From positions 62,001 through 126,000 of the forward strand of contig CAZZEH010000001.1 in NCBI GenBank assembly GCA_964653095.1: a stretch of 64,000 bases of DNA. The letters are read 5' to 3'. Below, one piece after another: positions 35,535 to 45,174 of the stretch; position 1 is the first letter of the stretch, and the number at the start of each line of letters is the position of its first letter. A model generated the notes under the pieces. It was not told the DNA's origin. It was given only the letters and a program-made list of their open reading frames with translations, and searched no databases. This DNA comes from JAMLHH01 sp964653095. Lineage in GTDB: Bacteria > Bacteroidota > Bacteroidia > Chitinophagales > JADIYW01. Position numbers and translations under genes: made by a program.

Positions 35535-36650
35535 ATGAAAAAGATATTTCTCACAATATGGGCATCCTGTCTGTTTTTGGTAATGGCTTTCGCACAGGAG
35601 GAATTGACTGGTTTCGAATCCAACGGCAAAGTTGGGTTCAAAGACCAGTCCGGGAGAGTCGTGATTCCTGCGAAGTATGAGAGAGGGATAGCTTCTGAGG
35701 GGGTTGTAAGTCTTATGCTGAATGGCAAATGGGGGGTTGTTGACACAAAAGGGAATACTGTTATTCCATTTAAGTATGATTTTATAGATGGCTTCAAAGA
35801 AGGATTGGCACGTGTCGAATTAAATGGAAAATATGGATTTATTGATACAAGAGGGAGTACTGTTATTCCATTGAGATACGACAATGCTTACGGTTTTAAA
35901 GGGGACTTAGCGAAAGTTGAATTAGATGGGAAATGGGGTGCTATTGACATAAATGGTAAAGAGATTATTCCATTGAAATACGACGAGATTCAGCGAGAAG
36001 GGTTTAAAAATCAAGTAGCAGTTTTCATAAACGACCGAATGGGAATCATTAACAGGCAAGGAAAAGAAATTATCCCTGCTATTTATGATGATGCTCTATG
36101 GTTTACTGACAATCTTATCGTATTGGGCATAGGAAGTGCAACTATACGAGATAGTAGAGGGTCTTTTTGGAAAATTGGTGGACGCTACGCGCTATTTGAT
36201 ATAGAAACAGGAAAGCAATTAACAGAATTGAAATATTCTGATATTATACCCAATGACGGTGGTTCTAATTCGATGGAAGAGAAGGATAAGTACTTCAGGG
36301 TTGTCATTGCTGATGAATTTGAAATCGCAGACTGTTGTGAAAAAGAAATGGAGAAAGAAGCATCTAAACGTTTCGACTTAAATACCACAAAAGGAGGTGT
36401 CGGTTTAATAGACTCACAAGGCAAGGAAATAATTCCACCTATTTATGATTATGTAGATAATGTATTTTACGAAGATTTAATTAGAGTAATCCCTTCGGAC
36501 AGCACGGTAGTCGTTTTTTATAACAGAAAAACCGAAAAAGAAGTCAAATACAATTTGATTGAGTTTTTGGGAGATGAAGACATATTCAAAGTGGAACTGA
36601 ATGGCAGGAAGTTCTTCATAGACAAGATGGGAAAAGAGATATCGCGCTAA
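35535..36650 (+). CDS. WG-repeat protein (signal peptide, KWG/WG repeats)
   Basis: 371 aa with an N-terminal signal peptide (residues 1-20, ending AFA) and tandem ~31-34-aa WG/KWG repeats: VGFKDQSGRVVIPAKYE, WGVVDTKGNTVIPFKYD, YGFIDTRGSTVIPLRYD, WGAIDINGKEIIPLKYD, MGIINRQGKEIIPAIYD and later VGLIDSQGKEIIPPIYD. Each unit has a (W/Y)Gxx(D/N)xxGxxxIPxxYD core. WG-repeat proteins are common in Bacteroidota and thought to bind ligands or surfaces; no activity is established. Likely co-transcribed with the upstream lipoprotein. Confidence 0.85.
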   Translation: MKKIFLTIWASCLFLVMAFAQEELTGFESNGKVGFKDQSGRVVIPAKYERGIASEGVVSLMLNGKWGVVDTKGNTVIPFKYDFIDGFKEGLARVELNGKYGFIDTRGSTVIPLRYDNAYGFKGDLAKVELDGKWGAIDINGKEIIPLKYDEIQREGFKNQVAVFINDRMGIINRQGKEIIPAIYDDALWFTDNLIVLGIGSATIRDSRGSFWKIGGRYALFDIETGKQLTELKYSDIIPNDGGSNSMEEKDKYFRVVIADEFEIADCCEKEMEKEASKRFDLNTTKGGVGLIDSQGKEIIPPIYDYVDNVFYEDLIRVIPSDSTVVVFYNRKTEKEVKYNLIEFLGDEDIFKVELNGRKFFIDKMGKEISR

Positions 36651-36791
36651 GCTGAGACTCATTACGAGAAATGGCTGAGAATTTTTGTTTTCACCGCCTG
36701 ATAAAATTGCATGTCGGAAATTCTTAGTGTGAGATTTATGCCGTGTGGTTTTTTAGCTTATTTCGTACCTTAGCAGCTTAAACAGTCAGTT

Positions 36792-37754
36792 ATGCCCGGT
36801 CAGAATTTCCTTTCTGCAGATGATATAAAAGATACGGAAGCGTTAGCAAAAGAAGTCTTGGAAGTAAAACAAAATCCCTTCGGGTGGAAAGCTCTTGGGG
36901 AAAATAAGACTCTGGTACTGATTTTTCTCAACAGTAGCCTCAGAACGAGGCTGAGTACCCAAAAAGCTGCCCAAAATCTGGGAATGAATACAATAGTACT
37001 CAACCTGGGTCAGGACAGTTGGAACATGGAATTTGAAGAGGGTACTGTCATGAATGGCAATACCGCAGAACATATCAAAGAAGGTGCAGCCGTTATCAGC
37101 GAGTATGCGGATATGATTGCACTGAGAAGTTTCCCCACTCTGAAAGACCGAGATGCCGATTATCGGGAATTTGTCCTGAATCAGTTCCTGAAAAATGTAA
37201 AAGTACCGGTAATCAATATGGAGTCTGCGACCGTACACCCGTTGCAGTCACTGACTGACTTGGCCACTATACGGGAATTTTACCCAAACAAAAGGCCTAA
37301 AGTTGTACTTACCTGGGCGCCGCATATTCGGGCATTGCCGCAGTGTGTACCAAACAGTTTCGCACAATGGATGAATCGAGCTGATGTAGATTTTGTAATC
37401 ACTAATCCGGAAGGGTATGATTTGGCACAGGAATTTAGGGGGAATGCACCGATAATCAGAAATCAGACAGAAGCTTTTGCAGATGCCGATATCATTTATG
37501 CTAAAAACTGGTCCTCGTACGAACAATATGGTCAAATCTTAGAAAAAGGCTCGGACTGGATGATTACGGAAGAGAAAATGGCGGTCACCAATCAGGCAAA
37601 ATTTATGCATTGTCTTCCCGTGAGAAGGAATGTAGTGGTTAGTGACGGCGTATTGGACAGTGAAAACTCAGTTGTCATTCAGCAGGCGGGCAACCGGGAA
37701 TGGGCTGCGCAGGCAGTGATTAAAAGAATTTTAGAGCAAAGACTTCACCTGTAA
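36792..37754 (+). CDS. argF': N-acyl-ornithine carbamoyltransferase (ArgF')
   Basis: 320 aa of the aspartate/ornithine transcarbamylase family. The carbamoyl-phosphate motif is NSSLRTRLSTQ (47-57), the second is HPLQSLTD, and the ornithine-binding motif is HCLPVRRN. Bacteroidota use N-succinyl- or N-acetyl-ornithine carbamoyltransferase instead of normal OTC; the compact length and the HCLPVRRN motif are in line with this branch. Which acyl group is used depends on one active-site loop that I cannot assign with certainty. The enzyme makes N-acyl-citrulline for arginine. No other arg gene is adjacent. Confidence 0.85.
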   Translation: MPGQNFLSADDIKDTEALAKEVLEVKQNPFGWKALGENKTLVLIFLNSSLRTRLSTQKAAQNLGMNTIVLNLGQDSWNMEFEEGTVMNGNTAEHIKEGAAVISEYADMIALRSFPTLKDRDADYREFVLNQFLKNVKVPVINMESATVHPLQSLTDLATIREFYPNKRPKVVLTWAPHIRALPQCVPNSFAQWMNRADVDFVITNPEGYDLAQEFRGNAPIIRNQTEAFADADIIYAKNWSSYEQYGQILEKGSDWMITEEKMAVTNQAKFMHCLPVRRNVVVSDGVLDSENSVVIQQAGNREWAAQAVIKRILEQRLHL

Positions 37755-37834
37755 ATCTGTTTCCAAAATCTCCTTTAGCTTATTAATCCGAAGGTGTATT
37801 TCTGTATCGCTTAGTATATGAAGAGTGTTTTGCT

Positions 37835-39016
37835 CTAAAAAGCCTCGTTCAGTACAAAGTAAATTCCATATGTTTTTTGCCAAAAACCAACATCTAATCT
37901 CGCTGAAATATTTTTGTCCTTAAACGGTCTGAAACGTACACCTCCACCAATAGAATAGCTATAATCTTTTACCTTAAAGTAGTCCATAAATTCAGAACCA
38001 CTGATACCACTGCCAAAAAATCCTGAAAGGACAAATCGGTTCAAAGGTACCCGCAATTCACCCTGAAGATTAAAAAGGAATTTATCTCTTCCCGAACCCA
38101 TGGTATAGCCCCGCAACACATACTTTCCACCGAGAGCAGGCATCATATAAAACGGCACATCACCAAAGCTCATTTCAGACAAAATCTGCGAAGCCAACAC
38201 CACTTTTCTTTTTATATTAATAAAAGAGCGGTATTCAGCTCTCAGTGATGCAAATTGATATTTACTTCCTAAAAAACTCGGATATCCCGTAAGCTCGGCA
38301 TCAAAAAAATGTCCTTTGAAAGGGAAATAGAAGTCGTCGCGGTTATCAAAAGAAGCTTTAAGACCAAGGCCATGAGCAAATCCACCTTTGGAACCTGCAT
38401 AATCTGTGGTGTCCATTTTTCTTCCGGCCTCTGCTTTCAGGCTGCCTATAAAATCCATGTCATAAAGCACTCCCACAAGAAATTGGTCTTTAAATCTTCG
38501 CTGGTAAGAAATCTCCGCCGTAAATCTGTTTACAAGAACTAATTCCTTATTGCCTTTGTCCAAAGATAATCTGTTCCCTACTCCGTAAAAAGGGAGCTTC
38601 TCCTTTTTATAATTAATCTCATAAAGTAATTGATGTCTGTTCCCGTTAAAATAAAACGCTCCTTCCAACTCGGCAATAATCTGATTGTCAATTGAATACA
38701 TAAACCAAGGCACGGTATAAGAAGGGGCACTGGTACTGTCTCGGTTTTGACTCCAGCTGATGATACCTGCCACTCCAAACATCAGATTGGTTTCGGGTGT
38801 ATAATACGCAATTGGAAACGCCAGCCCGGTTACCGGACGAGTCTGATTGAATGCTCTGTAAAAAATAGATTTTTTTTCAGGCAGAGAGTCATTCCCGGAT
38901 ATGGTATCTGTATAATTTGCAGCCAAATCAAGGTCGTCTGTTGCCAAACTTTCCTGAGCACACACCGGCTTAAGAAAAGTAAAAAGGATAAAAAGAGCAG
39001 AAAGTTTTAGTTTCAA
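37835..39016 (-). CDS. BamA/TamA (D15-surface antigen) family outer membrane protein
   Basis: 393 aa with a signal peptide (residues 1-20, ending PVCA) and a beta-barrel domain from about residue 60 to the end, matching the D15/Bac_surface_Ag family. It has no POTRA domains, unlike BamA (~800 aa). Motifs include FDNRDDFYFPFKGHFF and ALGGKYVLRGY, and the C-terminus ends with an aromatic Phe (LNEAF). It probably forms a small outer membrane pore or adhesin-like barrel. It is downstream of the ECF sigma factor (10 bp) on the same strand. Confidence 0.85.
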   Translation of the reverse strand: MKLKLSALFILFTFLKPVCAQESLATDDLDLAANYTDTISGNDSLPEKKSIFYRAFNQTRPVTGLAFPIAYYTPETNLMFGVAGIISWSQNRDSTSAPSYTVPWFMYSIDNQIIAELEGAFYFNGNRHQLLYEINYKKEKLPFYGVGNRLSLDKGNKELVLVNRFTAEISYQRRFKDQFLVGVLYDMDFIGSLKAEAGRKMDTTDYAGSKGGFAHGLGLKASFDNRDDFYFPFKGHFFDAELTGYPSFLGSKYQFASLRAEYRSFINIKRKVVLASQILSEMSFGDVPFYMMPALGGKYVLRGYTMGSGRDKFLFNLQGELRVPLNRFVLSGFFGSGISGSEFMDYFKVKDYSYSIGGGVRFRPFKDKNISARLDVGFWQKTYGIYFVLNEAF

Positions 39017-39026
39017 AACAGAATAT

Positions 39027-39620
39027 TTAAAAGGTGTCTGAAGATTCTTTCAATATAGATTGTAAAATGTTTTTAGCCCGATGAATCTGTACTTTCACCG
39101 TGCCTAAAGGTATATTTAATTCCTGAGATATTTCCTCATAACTGTATTCCTCAAAAAATCTCAGACGTATCACTTTTTCCATATCCTCATTCAAATGCTG
39201 AATGACCTGCCGGGCAATTTGTGCACGCTGAGTTTTAATCATATTTTCTTCCGGTCCCGGATGCGAGGTTTGTTCTTTGGTGTTTAGCAATATTTCTCCT
39301 TTCTGTACTTCATCTCCCAATGCGATGCTCACCGTATCAATCGTTTTTTTTCTGAGAAAATCTATCGAAGAATTGGAAGCTATCTTAAACAGCCAGGTTG
39401 AAAATCTGTGTGTAGGCACATATTTATCAAGATTTGCAAAAGCTTTGGTGAAAGTGATTAAAGTCAAATCTTCCGCATCTTCCGGGTTTTTGACAATTTT
39501 GAGAATTAAATAATACACGGATTTCTCGTAGCGATTCATCAATTCGGTGAATGCAGGCTGATTGTTTTTCAATGCCTGTTCGATTAATTCAATGTCCGAC
39601 TTCCTCCCTCCCATCACCAC
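39027..39620 (-). CDS. ECF-type RNA polymerase sigma factor
   Basis: A 197-aa sigma-70 family protein with region 2 (MNRYEKSVYYLILKIVKNPEDAEDLTLITFTKAF, in the first half) and region 4 (SYEEISQELNIPLGTVKVQIHRAKNIL) near the C-terminus. Region 3 is absent, as in ECF sigma factors. A cytoplasmic linker of ~50 residues separates the two. The start overlaps the end of the glycosyltransferase gene by 7 bp, and it is followed after 10 bp by the D15-type gene, so it lies within a three-gene unit. No anti-sigma gene is visible next to it, which is less usual. Confidence 0.9.
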   Translation of the reverse strand: MVMGGRKSDIELIEQALKNNQPAFTELMNRYEKSVYYLILKIVKNPEDAEDLTLITFTKAFANLDKYVPTHRFSTWLFKIASNSSIDFLRKKTIDTVSIALGDEVQKGEILLNTKEQTSHPGPEENMIKTQRAQIARQVIQHLNEDMEKVIRLRFFEEYSYEEISQELNIPLGTVKVQIHRAKNILQSILKESSDTF

Positions 39621-40714
39621 CGATTTTTAGAACTGAATTTTGATACAAATCCCTGAATCAGCACTGTAACCGTATAAATAAAATCAAAGGGAACTGCCTT
39701 GAATGCCCTAAAAGATAAATGATATTTTTTTGTGAAAATCCCCAATGCAATTATTAAGATAGAAAAATATACCAGATAAAGCATAAGTGCCTCAAAAGTC
39801 ATTTTTTTATACAGTATTAAATAAAATGCCAAAACATAGATTACTGCCTTGGTCAGCAAAAATGTACCCAACAGAAACTGGTGTGAAGGCCGATAAGAAG
39901 CTCCTGTTGTATAATGCCTTGTTTTTTGTTTCCACCATTCACAGAAAGTTTTTGGAGGCATACTGACCATTTGCGAATATTGAGAAAGTCTCACAGATAC
40001 CTGAGTATGCGTCGCCGCCTGCTGTACGAATAAATCGTCATCACCGGAAGCAGTATCTATATGGTTTTCAAACCCTCCTGCCCGCTCGTACAGAGACCGG
40101 GTATAAGCTATATTTCTTCCCACTCCCATATAAGAATTGCCCCAAAGTGCGTATCCGACATACTGAAGCATGGTGGTCACCGTTTCATATTGTACAATAT
40201 GACTGAGGAATGTCCCGGTGTTTTCATAAGGAGAAACGCCCAATACCAGTTCATTTTTTTCAGAAAATCCACTCATTATTTTATTTAACCATCTATTATT
40301 TTGGGGATAACAATCGGCGTCTGTCAAAACTAAATAAGGATTCTTGGCAGATTCTATTCCGAGTTGTAAAGCAGCTTTTTTGCCAACTGTACTTTTTTTC
40401 GCAGGAAGTATATTTACAATTTGCAGGTTTGTGTACTTCTTTTTAAAATCCTCCAACACATTCAAAGTATTGTCTTCGGACGCATCATTTACCACCACTA
40501 CTTCAAAATAAGGATAGTCCTGCTCCAAAATTTTTGGCAGATTTCGAAGGAGATTTAAAGCCTCATTTCTGGCGCAAATGATTACAGAAGCTTCTTTATT
40601 ATGATTATTACCTACTTTTGCATATTCTTGAAAAGCGAGAATTTTATACAGCAGAAAACCGTAATACAGTATCTGTATCCCGACAGCAATACACAAAAGG
40701 CTTTCCGCTACCAC
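39614..40714 (-). CDS. Family 2 glycosyltransferase, membrane-bound
   Basis: 366 aa. An N-terminal helix (residues ~4-25) leads into a GT-A domain with ASVIICARNEALNLLRNLP, VVVNDASEDNT, LTDADCYP (metal-binding DAD) and the ASGDDDLF plus Q-R/W-type region KQKTRHYTTGASYRPSHQF typical of processive GT2 enzymes. Two to three helices follow near the C-terminus. It transfers a sugar to a lipid or growing glycan at the cytoplasmic membrane; the sugar is unknown. It is first in the unit with the sigma factor and the D15 protein. Confidence 0.88.
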   Translation of the reverse strand: MVAESLLCIAVGIQILYYGFLLYKILAFQEYAKVGNNHNKEASVIICARNEALNLLRNLPKILEQDYPYFEVVVVNDASEDNTLNVLEDFKKKYTNLQIVNILPAKKSTVGKKAALQLGIESAKNPYLVLTDADCYPQNNRWLNKIMSGFSEKNELVLGVSPYENTGTFLSHIVQYETVTTMLQYVGYALWGNSYMGVGRNIAYTRSLYERAGGFENHIDTASGDDDLFVQQAATHTQVSVRLSQYSQMVSMPPKTFCEWWKQKTRHYTTGASYRPSHQFLLGTFLLTKAVIYVLAFYLILYKKMTFEALMLYLVYFSILIIALGIFTKKYHLSFRAFKAVPFDFIYTVTVLIQGFVSKFSSKNRW

Positions 40715-40760
40715 AATCTTAAAATATCCTGCACCAATATAGAAAAAGATACAGAGTCAG

Positions 40761-41891
40761 ATGCAATTTAAACTACAAAACCCGGATAAAAAAAGTAATG
40801 CCCGGGCAGGTGTGATTACTACTGATCACGGAACGATTGAAACTCCGGTTTTTATGCCTGTGGGTACCGTAGGCTCTGTCAAAGCCGTACATTTTTCCGA
40901 ATTGGAAGAACAGGTAGGTGCTCAAATCATTCTGGGCAATACTTATCACTTGTATTTAAGACCGGGAACCGATATCCTGTATAAAGCAGGAGGACTGCAT
41001 CAATTTAATTCATGGAATAAACCCATACTGACAGACAGCGGTGGTTATCAGGTTTTTTCTTTAAGTCACAGAAGAAAAATCAAAGAAGAAGGTGCCACTT
41101 TCAAATCTCATATTGACGGCAGTAAACATCTGTTTACACCGGAAAATGTGATGGAGATTCAACGAATAATCGGCGGGGATTTTATTATGGCTTTTGATGA
41201 ATGCGCTCCTTACCCGTGCGATTACCGTTATGCGAGAGAATCGATGGAAATGACACACCGCTGGTTAGATCGCTGTATTGCCAAATTTGACAGCACAGAA
41301 CTTCTTTACGGACATGAACAGACACTAATACCTATCGTACAGGGAAGTACTTACTCAGATTTGAGAAAACAATCTGCCGAATTTATAGCTTCAAGGAATC
41401 GTCCGGCAAATGCCATTGGAGGGCTGTCAGTAGGCGAACCTCACGAAGTGATGTACGAAATGGCGGATATTGTTTGCTCTGTTTTGCCGAAAGATAAACC
41501 CCGCTATATGATGGGTGTAGGTACGCCTGCCAATATTCTTGAATGTATAGCACTCGGCATAGACATGTTTGACTGTGTGATGCCTACACGAAATGCAAGA
41601 AACGGGCAGCTGTTTACTTCAGAAGGAATTATCAATATAAAAAATGCAAAGTGGAAAGACGACTTTAGTCCTATTGATATAAACTGCCCTGCTCCCACGA
41701 GCCAAAGACATACCAAAGCGTATCTGAGACACCTTTTTGTCAGCAAAGAACTTTTGGCATATCAGATTGCAAGCCTTCACAATTTGGCTTTTTATATTTG
41801 GCTGGTACAATCTGCAAGAGAGCATATTCTTGCAGGAGATTTTACCGAATGGAAAGATAAAATACTGAAAAAACTGACCATTAGATTATAA
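40761..41891 (+). CDS. tgt: tRNA-guanine transglycosylase (queuine tRNA-ribosyltransferase)
   Basis: A 376-aa TIM-barrel enzyme that exchanges G34 for preQ1 in GUN anticodons. It has the tRNA-substrate motifs PVGTVGSVKA, NTYHLYLRPG, LTDSGGYQVFSL (catalytic base region), GGLSVGEPHE and the nucleophile Asp region MFDCVMPTRNARNG. The zinc site expected near residue 309 (C-x-C-x-x-C ... H) reads C-P-A-P-T-S, so only the first Cys (C309) is left, while SLHNL is kept. I recall other Bacteroidota Tgt proteins also lacking the site. It ends 1 bp before the LptF/G gene, so the two are one operon. Confidence 0.92.
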   Translation: MQFKLQNPDKKSNARAGVITTDHGTIETPVFMPVGTVGSVKAVHFSELEEQVGAQIILGNTYHLYLRPGTDILYKAGGLHQFNSWNKPILTDSGGYQVFSLSHRRKIKEEGATFKSHIDGSKHLFTPENVMEIQRIIGGDFIMAFDECAPYPCDYRYARESMEMTHRWLDRCIAKFDSTELLYGHEQTLIPIVQGSTYSDLRKQSAEFIASRNRPANAIGGLSVGEPHEVMYEMADIVCSVLPKDKPRYMMGVGTPANILECIALGIDMFDCVMPTRNARNGQLFTSEGIINIKNAKWKDDFSPIDINCPAPTSQRHTKAYLRHLFVSKELLAYQIASLHNLAFYIWLVQSAREHILAGDFTEWKDKILKKLTIRL

Positions 41892-42971
41892 ATGAAACTG
41901 ATTGATCAATATATCATACGAAAATATCTGGGAACGTTCAGTTTTATGCTATTCCTTTTAATAGGAATTGCCATCGTGATTGACATTACCGAAAAAATTG
42001 ATGAGTTTATTGAATCAGGTTTGAGTACCCGCGAAATTATTACTCAGTACTACATTCATTTTGTCCCTTGGATTGGCATGATGCTGGCGCCCATTTTTGT
42101 CTTTATATCGGTCATTTACTTCACTTCAAAACTTACTGAAAACTCGGAGATTATCGCTATGCTGGCAGGAAGAGTCAGTTTTTACAGACTGCTGGCGCCT
42201 TATCTTTTTACATCCGTACTGTTAGCAGGTCTGTTCTATATGGCAAACCATTACTGGCTACCGGACTCAAATAAAAAGTTCTTTGCGTTTACTGACCAAT
42301 ATACTTCCAACTCTGTCGAACGGTCTAAGGATAATGTACACTTTCAGTTTAAAAAGGACACCTTGGTTTATACCCAATCCTGGGACGATGAGACCAAAAC
42401 CGGATATAAATTTACTCTGGAAGTTTTTAACGGGAGAAAAATGCTGTACAAACTCTCTGCTGATAAAGTAATCTGGAATTGGAAAGGCGAGAAATGGACA
42501 GTCGAAAACTATACCGAGCGAAAAGTGATAAGCGACTTTGAAGATGAAATCCGAGAAGGCTCCTCCTCCGATTTCGACTGGAGTTTTAAACCGACTGATT
42601 TTTTGGTTCAGCTGAATGTGAAAGAGTCCATGACTACACCCGAACTTGAAAGATTTATTGTGGAACAATATGAAAAAGGTGCCGAAAATCTCCAATTTTA
42701 CCGAACCGAAAAATATAGACGTACAGCCGTACCTGCCAGCACTATTATTCTGACTGTAATTGCCTTTGCCATGACTTCCAAAAAAAGAAGGAACGGAATG
42801 GGTATTTATATTGCTTCCGGCTTGGCACTAAGTGGTATTTATGTAATCACACAACAATTTTCGACCGTATTTTCGACCAAAGGAAACTTAGAACCTGTCT
42901 GGGGTGCCTGGATTCCCAATATTATCTTTTCTTTTGTGGCCGTTTATCTGATTCGGAAAGCTCCAAAATAA
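41892..42971 (+). CDS. LptF/LptG family lipopolysaccharide export permease
   Basis: 359 aa of the YjgP/YjgQ family: three N-terminal helices (MKLIDQYIIRKYLGTFSFML first; then ~50-75, ~95-120), a periplasmic beta-jellyroll of ~150 residues, and three C-terminal helices (~280-355; MTSKKRRNGMGIYIASG). LptF and LptG with LptB2 extract LPS from the inner membrane. Bacteroidota typically have these scattered. It directly follows tgt with no gap. Confidence 0.9.
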   Translation: MKLIDQYIIRKYLGTFSFMLFLLIGIAIVIDITEKIDEFIESGLSTREIITQYYIHFVPWIGMMLAPIFVFISVIYFTSKLTENSEIIAMLAGRVSFYRLLAPYLFTSVLLAGLFYMANHYWLPDSNKKFFAFTDQYTSNSVERSKDNVHFQFKKDTLVYTQSWDDETKTGYKFTLEVFNGRKMLYKLSADKVIWNWKGEKWTVENYTERKVISDFEDEIREGSSSDFDWSFKPTDFLVQLNVKESMTTPELERFIVEQYEKGAENLQFYRTEKYRRTAVPASTIILTVIAFAMTSKKRRNGMGIYIASGLALSGIYVITQQFSTVFSTKGNLEPVWGAWIPNIIFSFVAVYLIRKAPK

Positions 42972-42995
42972 AGGCAAGAAGAACTCCTACCCCAT

Positions 42996-43724
42996 TCAAA
43001 CATCCAATGGATACACCTGAATCACTCCATCCTGAAGAAACGGCACCACCGGATGAATATCCATCCGACAGCAATATTCCAAATCCTTTTCCAAGCCAAA
43101 ACCTAATAATCTCTGATAATGAGTAGCCGATTGTAAAAATTCCCGGAGAGAATTAAAGTTTTGAGATTGTTTGTAAAGCATCTCAGCCAAAATAGAATTG
43201 TCATCCAACACATCAAATTTCGAATGTAAGTAATGTACAACCGCACCTGCAAAAAGAGTATCTTCCAGATTGACCAAATCCTGCCAACCGCTGCAGGCCA
43301 ACACTACATCCCGCCCGGACAAAATTAAATAATCGCATATTGCCTGTAGGTTTAAAAAGGAGCCTATCAGTATCTGACTTGCTTCACCAACCATCTGCAT
43401 CAGTCTGGTTCCGTTTGTGGTAGTCAGTGCAACAGTTTTATTTTTCACCACGTCCGATGTAAATTCTACCGGAGAATTACCCCTCTCCAGTCCGGGAATC
43501 ACTTTTCCACCCCGTTCTCCCGCCGTAATGGTATTCTCATTGCTTCCCAGCTCTTTACATTTATCCACACTGCCCACAGGAATGACCGAAATTGCACCGT
43601 TACCGAGTATGGCACAAATTGTAGAAGTTGCCCTAAAAACGTCAATGACTACGACTGTCTTGCCGTTTAATTTATAATTAGGAAGCAATGCGGGAGACAA
43701 ACAGGTTTCAATTTTGGGTTTCAT
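42996..43724 (-). CDS. comB: 2-phosphosulfolactate phosphatase
   Basis: 242 aa of the ComB family. It contains VVVIDVFRATSTIC, AGERGGKVIPGLERGNSP and ALTTTNGTRLM. ComB takes phosphate from 2-phosphosulfolactate and was first found in coenzyme M synthesis. Bacteroidota do not make CoM; here it may feed sulfonates or sulfonolipids, but no partner gene (comA, comC) is visible, so this is an inference. It is convergent with the LptF/G gene (24 bp). Confidence 0.9.
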   Translation of the reverse strand: MKPKIETCLSPALLPNYKLNGKTVVVIDVFRATSTICAILGNGAISVIPVGSVDKCKELGSNENTITAGERGGKVIPGLERGNSPVEFTSDVVKNKTVALTTTNGTRLMQMVGEASQILIGSFLNLQAICDYLILSGRDVVLACSGWQDLVNLEDTLFAGAVVHYLHSKFDVLDDNSILAEMLYKQSQNFNSLREFLQSATHYQRLLGFGLEKDLEYCCRMDIHPVVPFLQDGVIQVYPLDV

Positions 43725-43918
43725 TGTACAGGCAAAATTAAGGCAATTAAGTCAAATACTTTGTGATACAGTCTTACCGTTTTGTCAAACTCAGTACAAA
43801 AATAAATAAGTTAGTGTCGCACATGAGGAAGTTTGTAAAACAATTTTATCAGTTCTCAGTTTTGATTTAAGCAACTTTAATACTTAATTCTGTTCGTTTT
43901 CAGGATATTTGCAGAATA

Positions 43919-45118
43919 ATGAATTCCCGTAAAAGAGTGGTCGTCGGTCTTTCCGGTGGTGTAGATTCCAGCGTGAGTGCATATTTGATGCAGCAGCAGG
44001 GTTATGAAGTGATTGGACTGTTTATGCGTAACTGGAGTGATGAATCTGTCACCATAGATAACGAATGCCCCTGGATTGACGACAGCAACGATGCACTGAT
44101 TGTGGCCGAACAATTGGGCATTCCTTTTCAGGTCATTGATTTGAGTAAAGAATATAAGACACGAATTGTAGATTATATGTTTGCCGAATACGAAGCCGGG
44201 CGTACTCCCAATCCTGACGTGCTTTGTAACAGAGAGATAAAATTTGACATTTTCCTAAAAACAGCATTGGATTTGGGAGCAGACTTTGTCGCCACAGGTC
44301 ATTACTGCAGAAAAGAAACAATCCAATCGGGAGAAGATGTCAGATACAGATTATTGGCAGGTGCCGACAAAAATAAAGATCAAAGTTATTTCCTGTGCCA
44401 ACTTACGCAAGGCCAGCTGAAATATGCTTTATTTCCAATCGGTCATCTTCAAAAAAGTGAGGTCAGAGCCATTGCATTGAAAGCAGGATTGGCTACTGCC
44501 GAAAAAAAGGATTCACAGGGGCTTTGTTTTATCGGTAAAGTTCGGTTACCTGATTTTTTACAGCAACAACTCACTCCCAAAGAAGGAGAAGTAGTGGAAA
44601 TACCTTCGGATATGAAGCTGTACAAAAGTCATGAATATCAATACAACAAACTCGATTTAGAAACTGTCTCTGATCTGGCACAGCATATCACGTACAAGAA
44701 AGAAATGGGGAAAGTGATTGGCACGCACAAAGGTGCACACTTCTATACCATTGGTCAGCGTAAAGGTCTCGGTATCGGTGGTTATGACGAACCTATTTTA
44801 GTCATAGGATTAAATACTTCGGACAATATTATCTATGTGGGCAAAGGAGAAAAGCACCCCGGGCTCAATCGACCTGCATTGTTTATACATCAATCCGAAA
44901 CTCATTGGGTCAGGCCTGACCTGAAATTAACCATTGGAGAGAAACGAGAATTCCTGGTGCGTATTCGTTACAGACAGCCTTTGGAAAAAGCTTGTTTGTA
45001 CCAGACTGACGAAGGGTTGTATATCGTTTTTGAAAATCTGCAAAGAGGTATTGCACCCGGGCAGTTTGCCGCATGGTACGATGGGGAAGAGCTTATAGGT
45101 TCAGGAGTAATATCCTAA
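43919..45118 (+). CDS. mnmA: tRNA-specific 2-thiouridylase MnmA
   Basis: 399 aa. It has the ATP-pyrophosphatase P-loop GLSGGVDSSVSAYLM, the catalytic Cys in NPDVLCNREIKF, DQSYFLCQL, and the second Cys in DSQGLCFIGKV. MnmA adds sulfur at C2 of U34 in tRNAs for Lys, Glu and Gln. Length is slightly above the ~370 aa of E. coli MnmA, which is normal in the phylum. A 194-bp gap separates it from comB; it appears to be the first gene of a run with the sugar transferase and exporter. Confidence 0.95.
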   Translation: MNSRKRVVVGLSGGVDSSVSAYLMQQQGYEVIGLFMRNWSDESVTIDNECPWIDDSNDALIVAEQLGIPFQVIDLSKEYKTRIVDYMFAEYEAGRTPNPDVLCNREIKFDIFLKTALDLGADFVATGHYCRKETIQSGEDVRYRLLAGADKNKDQSYFLCQLTQGQLKYALFPIGHLQKSEVRAIALKAGLATAEKKDSQGLCFIGKVRLPDFLQQQLTPKEGEVVEIPSDMKLYKSHEYQYNKLDLETVSDLAQHITYKKEMGKVIGTHKGAHFYTIGQRKGLGIGGYDEPILVIGLNTSDNIIYVGKGEKHPGLNRPALFIHQSETHWVRPDLKLTIGEKREFLVRIRYRQPLEKACLYQTDEGLYIVFENLQRGIAPGQFAAWYDGEELIGSGVIS

Positions 45119-45174
45119 AAGTTTTTATAACTTCTTAAAAGCATTTATCTTGCTGCAAATTTTCAGCGAAATAC

